Assembly (NCBI GenBank): GCA_900315065.1
Contig: OMXQ01000018.1
Span: forward strand, 1 to 36,181
Reading direction: 5' to 3'
Source of the DNA: an uncultured Erysipelotrichaceae bacterium
GTDB lineage: Bacteria; Bacillota_I; Bacilli_A; Erysipelotrichales; Erysipelotrichaceae
Length of the DNA: 36,181 nt
Each line of letters begins with the position of its first letter. The first letter of the stretch is position 1. Shown here piece after piece: positions 1 through 7,495 of this stretch. The position numbers and the translations under genes were made by a program. The notes below the pieces were generated by a model, which worked only from the letters and a program-made list of their open reading frames with translations, was not told the DNA's origin and made no database searches.

Positions 1-207
1 CTATAAGTCCTCAAGTTTTGTGCCTACAGTGACGAGTTCTATTGCTATAGCCACCCGGACATACTTTTCGAGGCGTTTTCCGCGCTTCGACCAGTCGGTT
101 TCACCGAAGGTGAAATGCTCGTAAAAGTGCTTAAAATAAAGGATTTCTACGAGTTCAACTTTTGTAGCAACACTATAGTCTCGATGTGAACGGTTTGTGG
201 GAACATA
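1..207 (-). other. Unexplained open frame overlapping the rlmD 3' end
   Basis: On the minus strand a frame different from rlmD stays open from inside the rlmD 3' end (about 207) to a TAG at 3-1. The last part reads like protein (…DWSKRGKRLEKYVRV, then AIAIELVTVGTKLEDL and stop). It has no start codon of its own in the window, so it would be the end of something longer or a chance frame. I do not recognise it. The rlmD 3' end is a known integration site for some integrative elements of Firmicutes, so a remnant of such an element is one reading. Chance is the other. Confidence 0.25.
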
Positions 208-1478
208 TCCACCGGCTGGATCTTTTCAACCTTGAACCCCATATCGGTTAATATCTTTACATCTCTTGCCAAAGTTGCCGGATCACAGGAAACATACACA
301 AGACGTTTTGGAGAAATCTTGTTTATGGCTTCCAATGTATCTCTGGAACAGCCCTTGCGGGGAGGATCGACAATCATCGCATCAACTTTGATCCTGGAAC
401 GGATGATCATCTGAGCGCCCTTGCCGGCATCTGCATTCACAAACTGGATGTTATGAACATTATTTGCTTCCGCGTTGATCTTTGCATCTTTAATCGCATC
501 CGCAACAATTTCAATACCATATACCTTCTTCGCTCTCTTTGCGCCTAAGATACCCATGGTACCAGTCCCGCAATAAAGATCCACCAGCGTTGTATTCTTA
601 TCAAGCTGTGCGTAATCAAGCGCAGTACTGTAAAGAACTTCGGTTGCGTACGGATTGATCTGATAGAAGGACCTGGCATGAATCCGGAAAGTCGCATCCA
701 GCAGCTGTTCTTCGATATAAGGCCTTCCATAAATCAATACTTCTTTGCCATCGAGAATGACATTGCTTTCCTTGCGGTTGATGATGGCAGAGAAGGACTT
801 CACTTCCGGAAATTCCTTTAACAAATCCTTTGTCAGCTTTTCGCTGCCGGCAAACGGATAGTCTCTGACAATTATGACAACCATAACTACACCGCTTCTA
901 TGTGCATGCTTGATCAGAACATGACGGAAATGATCCGTAATTCTCAGCTTTGCAAGTTCCTTGCGGAAGAAATCCGTCATCCGGTTGGAAAGTTCTGTCT
1001 GCACCATGCAGGTTTCATAGGGAACAATGTCATTGGAATGGGTTCTGTAGAAACCCATTCTGACCTCACCTTTGACTAACTGCACCGGAATCTGTACCTT
1101 GTTGCGATAGTTCCAGACCGGATCCACTCTCAATATCGGCAGATTCTGAATCTCCATGCCGGCATTGGCCCGGAAACATTCTCTGAGCTTTTCTTCCTTG
1201 AAGAACTTCTGTGCTTCATCATCCATCATCTGCAATGTGCAGCCGCCGCAGGTTCTCGCAACTGAGCACTTCGGTGTTACTCTGTGTTCAGAAGGCTTTG
1301 TGACTTTGATGACTCTGCCGTACCCGTAGTTTTTCTTCATGGCAGTGATCCCGATCTCGGCTTCTTCCCCGATCAATAAACCCGGAACAAAGATCACGAC
1401 TCCGTTGATTCTTGTAATTGCAGCTCCTTCAGCAGTATAGCCTTCCGCTGTTACTGTATAAGTTTCATTCTTTTCCAT
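147..1478 (-). CDS. rlmD: 23S rRNA (uracil-5-)-methyltransferase, RlmD/RumA family
   Basis: 443-residue SAM-dependent enzyme that methylates C5 of a uridine in 23S rRNA (the 1939-type site; some Gram-positive members also modify 747). The N-terminus is a TRAM RNA-binding domain (about residues 1-60). The iron-sulfur cysteines follow as CSVARTCGGC. The Rossmann core has the SAM loop DLYCGTGTMG, then VDPPRKG, the catalytic-cysteine motif SCDPATLARD, and the C-terminal glutamate of HIETIVLL. The ATG at 1478 is chosen over an upstream in-frame GTG at 1490 because AGAAGA lies just before the ATG. It is the last gene of the pcrA-lig-gat block. A strong hairpin with a T run sits only 18 bases upstream, leaving little room for its own promoter. 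The final residues (QKLNS) follow the usual end of the family and may be sequence acquired at an integration site. Confidence 0.95.
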   Translation of the reverse strand: MEKNETYTVTAEGYTAEGAAITRINGVVIFVPGLLIGEEAEIGITAMKKNYGYGRVIKVTKPSEHRVTPKCSVARTCGGCTLQMMDDEAQKFFKEEKLRECFRANAGMEIQNLPILRVDPVWNYRNKVQIPVQLVKGEVRMGFYRTHSNDIVPYETCMVQTELSNRMTDFFRKELAKLRITDHFRHVLIKHAHRSGVVMVVIIVRDYPFAGSEKLTKDLLKEFPEVKSFSAIINRKESNVILDGKEVLIYGRPYIEEQLLDATFRIHARSFYQINPYATEVLYSTALDYAQLDKNTTLVDLYCGTGTMGILGAKRAKKVYGIEIVADAIKDAKINAEANNVHNIQFVNADAGKGAQMIIRSRIKVDAMIVDPPRKGCSRDTLEAINKISPKRLVYVSCDPATLARDVKILTDMGFKVEKIQPVDMFPQTVHIETIVLLQKLNS

Positions 1479-1496
1479 AAATCTTCTCACTATTGA

Positions 1497-1520
1497 AAAA
1501 AGGGGAAACGTCCCCTTTTT
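1497..1520 (-). terminator. Strong intrinsic terminator before rlmD
   Basis: A perfect 10-bp stem (AAAAAGGGGA / TCCCCTTTTT) with a 4-base loop, followed on the minus strand by TTTTTT. It lies 17 bases after the stop of the membrane protein gene and 18 bases before the rlmD ATG. It would end the gatCAB transcript or act as an attenuator for rlmD. The A and T flanks make it usable on both strands. Confidence 0.8.
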
Positions 1521-1536
1521 CTCTTCTTATTTCAGC

Positions 1537-2250
1537 TTACTGCGCAGCATCCTGGTTATCAGCACCCTGTGCTTCGCCCTGCGTATCCTGCGGAACATCC
1601 TCACCGCCGGTAATCTCACCGCCGTCCGGTGTAGGCGTAGCCTGAGCCTGCGCTTCTTCTTCTGCCTTACGCGTTTCAACATCATCACGCAAAGACTGGG
1701 CAAGATCAGCATTGACCGGTTCGGAAACAACCTGGGTCTGCGGATCACTCATAGAAGATGTCTTTGTCTTGATCACATAGACGAAATTCTCACCTTCAGC
1801 ACCGGTTCTTTCCGGAATTGTATAAGCATGAATTTCAAGATCATACATCTTCTTGTCATCAGTCTTGGTGAAATATACGGACGGATCCAGAATTCCTGCA
1901 ACCGCATTGTATGCTTCATCTGTCTTTGCCTGCAGAGTTCCTGCATCAGCGTCATCATTCATGTCCATGTAGACACGCAATGTAGCTGTCTGCATCTCAA
2001 CATCTGCACTCTGCACGCCCTCAATCTTACCTACAGATTCTTTGACTTCATTCATCTTTTCTTCGGTAATAGCCGGATCAAGGTCACCCTGATAACGATT
2101 GCCCTTAACTGGCGTATGGGTATCCTGACTGGATGACAGCAGGATATAGCCCAGAATCAGAAACGGCAGCAGAATCAGAACCAGACATACCCAGAAAACC
2201 GCAATGGTTGCCTTTGAATTCTTAAATCTGTGTTTTTTATTTTTAGCCAT
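1537..2250 (-). CDS. Uncharacterised single-pass membrane-anchored protein
   Basis: 237 residues, no family recognised. A basic N-terminus (MAKNKKHRFKNSK) leads into one hydrophobic segment at about residues 14-39, then an exported domain of about 150 residues with mixed alpha/beta character, then a low-complexity acidic tail rich in Gln, Ala, Glu and Gly (about 190-237). The topology looks N-in/C-out with no cleavage site that I can see. The ATG at 2250 has AAGGAG five bases upstream. It sits 53 bases after gatB and before a strong terminator, so it is most likely the last gene of the gatCAB transcript. Nothing in the sequence assigns a function. A cell-surface or divisome-associated role would be speculation. 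Confidence 0.85.
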   Translation of the reverse strand: MAKNKKHRFKNSKATIAVFWVCLVLILLPFLILGYILLSSSQDTHTPVKGNRYQGDLDPAITEEKMNEVKESVGKIEGVQSADVEMQTATLRVYMDMNDDADAGTLQAKTDEAYNAVAGILDPSVYFTKTDDKKMYDLEIHAYTIPERTGAEGENFVYVIKTKTSSMSDPQTQVVSEPVNADLAQSLRDDVETRKAEEEAQAQATPTPDGGEITGGEDVPQDTQGEAQGADNQDAAQ

Positions 2251-2303
2251 AAAAACTCCTTACGGACTGTATTTTACAATCTTTTGGAAAATACTGCCAG
2301 TAC

Positions 2304-3731
2304 TTAGATACGCTTGTTCAGCTCTTCCTGAATGGTCTTGTTCACAAGAGCCGGGTTTGCCTGCCCTCTGGACTTCTTCATCACCTGACCTGTCAGGAAG
2401 CCGACGGCTCTCTTCTTGCCGTTCTTGAAATCTTCAATTGCCTGCGGGTTGGCATCCAGAACTTCATTTACCATCGCAAGAATTGCACCGGTATCGGAAA
2501 CCTGCTTCAGTCCCTTTTCTTCTGCAGCCTGTTCAGGATCCCTGCCAGCCATCAGATCATCGACAAGCTTCTTTGCCTGGGCATTGGAAATCTTGCCCTC
2601 ATCAATCAATGCAATCAGTTTTGCAACATTTTCCGGCTTCAGACCGCAGCTATCAATAGTCTTTTCATTGGCGTTCAGCCATGCACTGATATCAGACAGC
2701 AGCCAGTTGCATGCTGCCTTGGCATTCTTTGTATATTTGATGACTTCTTCAAAGAAATCAGCCATCTCCTTGTTGGCGATCAGAATGGAAACATCATGTT
2801 CGCTGAGACCATACTGACTCAGATATCTTTCCTTACGGACAGAAGGCAGCTCAGGCATATGCGCCTGGATGTCCCTGATCCACTCATCCGGCAGACGGAT
2901 CGGGAAGATGTTCGGTTCCGGGAAGAACTTGTAGTCGACATTGCCTTCCTTACGTCTCATCATGATAGTTGTGCCGGTCTTTTCATCAAAGCGTCTGGTT
3001 TCCTGCAGAACCTTTTCACCAGCTTCGAGAACCTTCTTCTGTCTTTCTACTTCATAATCGACAGCCTTGCCGATATGGGAAATAGAGTTCAGGTTCTTGA
3101 TTTCGTTCTTGGTACCTAAGACCTTGGATCCCTTTGGTGCAATAGAAACATTGACATCGCAGCGCATGGAACCTTCTTCCATCTTGCAGTCAGAAACACC
3201 GATATAATACAGCGTCTGACGCAGAGCTTCTACGTAAGCTTCAGCTTCCGCACCATTGTGCATATCCGGCTTGGATACGATTTCGATCAATGGCGTACCG
3301 GCACGGTTGTAGTCCAGTAAAGAGAACCTGGTCAGATGGAACTGCTTGGCAGTATCCTCTTCCATATGGATTCTCTCAATTCTGATCTTCTTCTTTCCTT
3401 CCGGGGTTTCGATTTCAACGTAGCCGTTTCTTCCGATCGGATGGAACTGCTGGGTAATCTGGAAGCCCTTCGGCAGATCAGAATAGTAATAGTTCTTACG
3501 ATCAAACTTGACCAGTGGATCAATATCCAGATGCAAAGCGGTGCAGGCCATGATTGCCTTGCGGACTGCTTCCTTGTTGACTTCCGGCAAAGTTCCCGGA
3601 TGACCCAGGTCAATTTCATTCACGCATGTATTAGCCTTACGCCCGAAGGAAGTAGGAGCGCCAGAGAACATCTTGGTTGTTGTCTTGAGCTGGCAATGAA
3701 TTTCAATGCCAATTGTTACATCGTACTCCAT
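2304..3731 (-). CDS. gatB: Asp-tRNA(Asn)/Glu-tRNA(Gln) amidotransferase subunit B
   Basis: 475 residues, the usual length. GatB is the kinase/transfer subunit of GatCAB. It phosphorylates misacylated Glu-tRNA(Gln) or Asp-tRNA(Asn) and transfers ammonia delivered from GatA. The start has the family signature (VTIGIEIHCQL), followed by DLGHPGTLP and YYYSDLPKGFQITQ. The C-terminal YqeY-like tRNA-binding part ends with VGFLTGQVMKKSRGQANP. The ATG at 3731 shares one base with the gatA stop and has GAGGTGA seven bases upstream. An in-frame GTG one codon earlier is less likely. The gene order gatC-gatA-gatB is standard, and the one-base overlap implies translational coupling. Confidence 0.97.
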   Translation of the reverse strand: MEYDVTIGIEIHCQLKTTTKMFSGAPTSFGRKANTCVNEIDLGHPGTLPEVNKEAVRKAIMACTALHLDIDPLVKFDRKNYYYSDLPKGFQITQQFHPIGRNGYVEIETPEGKKKIRIERIHMEEDTAKQFHLTRFSLLDYNRAGTPLIEIVSKPDMHNGAEAEAYVEALRQTLYYIGVSDCKMEEGSMRCDVNVSIAPKGSKVLGTKNEIKNLNSISHIGKAVDYEVERQKKVLEAGEKVLQETRRFDEKTGTTIMMRRKEGNVDYKFFPEPNIFPIRLPDEWIRDIQAHMPELPSVRKERYLSQYGLSEHDVSILIANKEMADFFEEVIKYTKNAKAACNWLLSDISAWLNANEKTIDSCGLKPENVAKLIALIDEGKISNAQAKKLVDDLMAGRDPEQAAEEKGLKQVSDTGAILAMVNEVLDANPQAIEDFKNGKKRAVGFLTGQVMKKSRGQANPALVNKTIQEELNKRI

Positions 3732-5146
3732 CACTTCACCTCACACTTAAGATCTTTATAACCGGTAATTTCTTCAATCGCCTTACCGATATTGAACATA
3801 CCTGCTTCATCCCATGCACGGCAGGTAATATTGACGCCGATCGGGCAGCCTTCTTCAAATCCCATCGGGACTGTCATAGAAGGATAACCGGAGAAATTGC
3901 CGATTGCCATATAGTTTTCAGCGATCAGGTTTTCATCAGACAACTGATCCTGGTCCTTGTCCGCATCAATTAACGGTGCGATGTTGCCGGAAGCCGGTGC
4001 AATCAAAGCATCATATTCAGCTAAGCACTTGTCCATAGCTTCGACGATCAGACGTCTTACCTTCTGTGCCTTGCGGAAAATTCTTTCCTGGTTTTCTTCA
4101 AACAAGCCATAAGAACCGATAACAAATCTTCTTCTGATCAGAGGACCAAATCCCTTTGTACGGGAATTGGTCATGATTTCAGCCATATCTGCACCATCCT
4201 CACGAACACCGAAACGGATACCGTCAAGATTGGAATCATTGGATGTAGCTTCGCAGTTTGCGATGATGAAGTAAGTCGGCAGAATGGCACGCATCAGATC
4301 TTCGTCAAAGTCATAAACATCAACCTTGGCGCCTCTTTCTCTCAGCTTGTCCATCAGATCATTGAAGATCTTCACAGTCTCTTCATTGGAAATATTCTTG
4401 ACGACATTATTGATAACAGCAATCTTTTTGCCATGCATGTCGCTGTTTAACAAAGCGGAATAATCATCAACCGGACGATAGGAAGAAGTCATATCACGAT
4501 CATCCCTTCCAGCCAACACCTTCAATGTAACGCAGGCATCTTCAATGGAACGCGTGAAGTAGCCGACGTGATCCAGAGACGAAGCATACTGGATAATACC
4601 GTAACGGGAAATTCTTCCATATGTCGGCTTGACACCAACCAGGCCGCAATGAGAAGCAGGCTTACGGATAGAGTCACCGGTATCAGAACCAATGGCCATC
4701 GGAACGACGCCGGAAGCGACTAATGCTGCTGAGCCGCCAGAGGAACCGCCGGTCATTCTTCTTGTATCCCAGGGATTATGGGCAGCCCCTGTAAAGCATG
4801 TCAGGTTGGTACCGCCCATGGCAAGTTCATCCATGGAACTCTTGGCAATAACTACCGCACCAGCTGCCTTCAGCTTGTCGACAATTTCTGCGTTGTAGAT
4901 CGGAACATAATTACTCAGGATCCGGGAACCTGCAGTTGTACGGATTCCCTTTGTATTGACATTGTCCTTGAGGGCAATCGGAACCCCTCTGAACAAACCC
5001 TCTTCCGGCAGATTCTTCAGCTGCTCATCAGGATCCACAAAAGTAATGACATCGTTCAGCTTATCCTGCAGAGCCTGTGCTTTTTCATATGCCTCATGAA
5101 CACGCTTTTCAACGTTGGTTCTGTCTTCAGCCATTTCCCTGATCAT
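3731..5146 (-). CDS. gatA: Asp-tRNA(Asn)/Glu-tRNA(Gln) amidotransferase subunit A
   Basis: 471 residues, amidase-signature family. GatA hydrolyses glutamine to ammonia for the GatB reaction. The Ser-cisSer-Lys triad is visible: Lys60 in VPIALKDN, Ser135 in MTGGSSGGSA and nucleophile Ser159 in GSDTGDSIRKPAS. Spacings (75 and 24) match the family. The usual GGS before the nucleophile is GDS here, with Asp158 replacing a glycine, and KPA replaces the common QPA. The start ATG at 5146 overlaps the gatC stop by one base and is preceded by AAGGTGG. The gene lies between gatC and gatB and should be co-translated with both. The organism therefore probably makes Gln-tRNA, and possibly Asn-tRNA, by the indirect route. 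Confidence 0.97.
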   Translation of the reverse strand: MIREMAEDRTNVEKRVHEAYEKAQALQDKLNDVITFVDPDEQLKNLPEEGLFRGVPIALKDNVNTKGIRTTAGSRILSNYVPIYNAEIVDKLKAAGAVVIAKSSMDELAMGGTNLTCFTGAAHNPWDTRRMTGGSSGGSAALVASGVVPMAIGSDTGDSIRKPASHCGLVGVKPTYGRISRYGIIQYASSLDHVGYFTRSIEDACVTLKVLAGRDDRDMTSSYRPVDDYSALLNSDMHGKKIAVINNVVKNISNEETVKIFNDLMDKLRERGAKVDVYDFDEDLMRAILPTYFIIANCEATSNDSNLDGIRFGVREDGADMAEIMTNSRTKGFGPLIRRRFVIGSYGLFEENQERIFRKAQKVRRLIVEAMDKCLAEYDALIAPASGNIAPLIDADKDQDQLSDENLIAENYMAIGNFSGYPSMTVPMGFEEGCPIGVNITCRAWDEAGMFNIGKAIEEITGYKDLKCEVK

Positions 5147-5442
5147 TACTTCACCACCTTAGGCAATACAAAATGCCCTTCAATCTTCTTTGTTACGTTG
5201 CTTAATGCTTCTTCCTGAGTAATGACGTTGGAAACAACATCTTCACGCAGGAAACTTGTTTCATCTTCAAACGGATAAATCATTTCCTCTACCCCGTCTG
5301 TATTTACTGCATCCATCAAGGACATCTGACCTTCCAGAGTACCGAATTCCTTAACCAGGGAATCTGCTTCTTCATCGGAAAGATCAAACATCAGCTGATG
5401 CGCGAGTTTTCTGAAATACTCTCTGTCTTTCTTTTCTTCCAT
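5146..5442 (-). CDS. gatC: Asp-tRNA(Asn)/Glu-tRNA(Gln) amidotransferase subunit C
   Basis: 98 residues, the expected size for GatC, the small belt-like subunit that wraps and stabilises GatA-GatB. Family features are the N-terminal LAHQLMFDLSDEEADSL helix and a C-terminal LREDVV segment followed by FVLPKVVK. An in-frame TTG lies seven codons upstream, but the ATG at 5442 is preferred because GAGG sits eight bases before it. A promoter-like pair (TTGCGT, 17 bases, TAAAAT) lies just upstream, so gatCAB may be transcribed on its own as well as from pcrA-ligA. Confidence 0.95.
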   Translation of the reverse strand: MEEKKDREYFRKLAHQLMFDLSDEEADSLVKEFGTLEGQMSLMDAVNTDGVEEMIYPFEDETSFLREDVVSNVITQEEALSNVTKKIEGHFVLPKVVK

Positions 5443-5469
5443 AAACAAGACCTCATTTTCCAATGTACA

Positions 5470-5498
5470 ATTTTACTGTTTTTGTACCGATTACGCAA
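5470..5498 (-). promoter_or_regulatory. Candidate gatCAB promoter
   Basis: On the minus strand TTGCGT (5498-5493) is followed after exactly 17 bases by TAAAAT (5475-5470). The predicted start near 5463 gives a leader of about 20 bases carrying the gatC ribosome site. It lies in the 66-base gap between ligA and gatC. The -35 is a weak match. Confidence 0.45.
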
Positions 5499-5508
5499 CT
5501 TATCCCGC

Positions 5509-7494
5509 TTACGCACCAAACTTTTCAATAAATTCATCTTCCGAAATAATCGGAATATTCAGACTCTTTGCTTTCGTGTTCTTGCTGGAAGTCGAATTCA
5601 CATCATTATTGATCAGATAGGACGTGCTCTTTGACACAGAACCCGTGACCTTGCCGCCCTGGGATTCAATATAAGCCTTCAATTCATTTCTATTCTTATA
5701 ATGATGCACGTCGCCAGTTACAACGAATGTGAGATCCTGACACTTATTGCCGCTTGGGGCCGTTTCACTTGCTTCAACGGTAATAAAGGAAAGCAGATCA
5801 TTGAGATCAGACACATTCTCTTCATTATGGAACCAGCGCACAAAAGCTGCACTCTTTTCCGGACCGATGCCGTCAATGGACGCAAAAACTTCTTCATCTT
5901 CACTGGTCTCTGCAATCTGCACCAATTCTTCAAAAGGATGGGCGCCTAATAAACGCCTGGCTACATCCGGTCCGACTAACGGAATAGACAAGGCAAAGAT
6001 CAGCTTCCTGTCACTGACGCTCTTACTCTTATCAAGAGAAGCATTCAGGTTGGAAGCACTCTTTTCGCCAAACCCGTCTAATTGGGCAATTTCTTCCAGA
6101 TGATTCTTCAGGCGGAAAAGATCTCCGTTTCTCACAATCCAGCCTTCATTGATAAATCTGGCCAGAGTCTGTTCAGAAATACCGTCGATATCCATGCCTG
6201 CCTTGGAGACAAAACGCGCAAACTTTCTCAATTTCTTGGCAGCGCAGTTTTCATTGGTACACTTCAATGTCTTTGTTCCGGAAGAAGCAGAAGTCACAAT
6301 TTCTGTCGGCGCCTCGCACACCGGACACAAAGTCGGAATTTCAAGATGCCCTTTTGTTTCCTTTACTTTGATGACCTTAGGGATGATCTTGTTTGCCTTG
6401 ATCACATCAAGAATGGTTCCCCTGGCACCAATGCCGAGTCTTTCACACTCGGAAATATTGCACAAAGAAGCTCTCTTTACCGTCGTACCTTCAAGCGCCA
6501 CCGGCTCAAATACGGCAACCGGGGTAATGGTACTTGCAGCACATGACCACTCCACATGATCGAGAGTCGTTTCCGCAGACTCATCTGCCCACTTGAAGGC
6601 ATAGCCTGCTCTGGTCGCATGATGGCCGGTAACCGAACCGCCCTGGGCGTAAACTGTATCATCATAATCAATAACCAGTCCATCAACCGGATAAATGATC
6701 TTCCCGTTGGTAACCTTCTGTGTCCAGGCATCTACCTTTGCCTGAATATTGGCAAGATCAGGATGTTCAATCAGCTCATGATCCACTGTCTTAAAGCCGA
6801 GGCTTTCCAGATAATCCATTCTTTCGCCCCAGGAGACTATTTCATGATCACAATACACAAGCGTAAAAGGCACCCAGGTAATCTTTCTCTTTCTGACTTC
6901 TTCTGCATCCTTCAATGTCAAAGAACCGGAAGCCAGATTTCTCGGGTTGGCATAATCTTCACCAGACTCCAGCACAAATGTATTGAAATCTTCATAAGAA
7001 ATGACTGCTTCCCCTCTGATGACAAGATGTCCTTTTTCTTTAATCGTCTTCGGAATGCCGTTCAAAGCATCCGCAAGATGGGTGATATTGGTGCCGATAT
7101 GACCATCGCCTCTGGTGACAATCTTATGTAATTTTCCCTGATCATAGGTAACGACAAGGGTCAGGCCGTCCAGTTTCCATGACAGCCAGATTTTTCTGCC
7201 TTCTGCCCATTTGACCAGATCTTCTATTTTCTTTGTCTTGGCTAAGGAAAGAGCCGCAAATTCATGGGCTTCCTTTTCACCAGCTACGTCATCCGAAGAA
7301 ACATTGTTGGTCGGGGAATCAGATAAAATGGTCCCGGTTTCTGCTTCCAGTTTCTTCACCTCGTCGAACATGGCGTCCCATTCATAGTCCGTCATGACTT
7401 CACCGCGGCCGTTATAGTAAGCATCTGCTGCCTTGTTTAACTGATCGACAAGGGAGCGCATGCGTTCCAGTTTGTTTTCTTTTGTGTCTTCCAT
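5509..7494 (-). CDS. ligA: NAD-dependent DNA ligase LigA
   Basis: 661 residues, normal length. It seals nicks during replication and repair using NAD+. Domains in order: the NAD-binding Ia region (YYNGRGEVMTDYEWD), the adenylation domain with Lys107 in SWKLDG as the AMP-accepting lysine, an OB fold, a four-cysteine zinc finger (CPVC … CTNENC), helix-hairpin-helix repeats (LDGFGEKSA, IDGIGPEKS) and a C-terminal BRCT domain (about 585-661, VVTGDVHHYKNRNELKAYIE). The ATG at 7494 lies one base after the pcrA stop, and the ribosome site AGGTGA is inside the pcrA 3' end. pcrA-ligA is a conserved Firmicutes pair. A residual oddity is Trp instead of the usual Glu just before the catalytic lysine. Confidence 0.97.
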   Translation of the reverse strand: MEDTKENKLERMRSLVDQLNKAADAYYNGRGEVMTDYEWDAMFDEVKKLEAETGTILSDSPTNNVSSDDVAGEKEAHEFAALSLAKTKKIEDLVKWAEGRKIWLSWKLDGLTLVVTYDQGKLHKIVTRGDGHIGTNITHLADALNGIPKTIKEKGHLVIRGEAVISYEDFNTFVLESGEDYANPRNLASGSLTLKDAEEVRKRKITWVPFTLVYCDHEIVSWGERMDYLESLGFKTVDHELIEHPDLANIQAKVDAWTQKVTNGKIIYPVDGLVIDYDDTVYAQGGSVTGHHATRAGYAFKWADESAETTLDHVEWSCAASTITPVAVFEPVALEGTTVKRASLCNISECERLGIGARGTILDVIKANKIIPKVIKVKETKGHLEIPTLCPVCEAPTEIVTSASSGTKTLKCTNENCAAKKLRKFARFVSKAGMDIDGISEQTLARFINEGWIVRNGDLFRLKNHLEEIAQLDGFGEKSASNLNASLDKSKSVSDRKLIFALSIPLVGPDVARRLLGAHPFEELVQIAETSEDEEVFASIDGIGPEKSAAFVRWFHNEENVSDLNDLLSFITVEASETAPSGNKCQDLTFVVTGDVHHYKNRNELKAYIESQGGKVTGSVSKSTSYLINNDVNSTSSKNTKAKSLNIPIISEDEFIEKFGA

Positions 7495-7495
7495 A

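Noticed and set aside
107-123. Hairpin TTTCACC/GGTGAAA near the left edge as a terminator of rlmD
   Set aside because: The 7-bp stem has only a 3-base loop and no T run on the minus strand.
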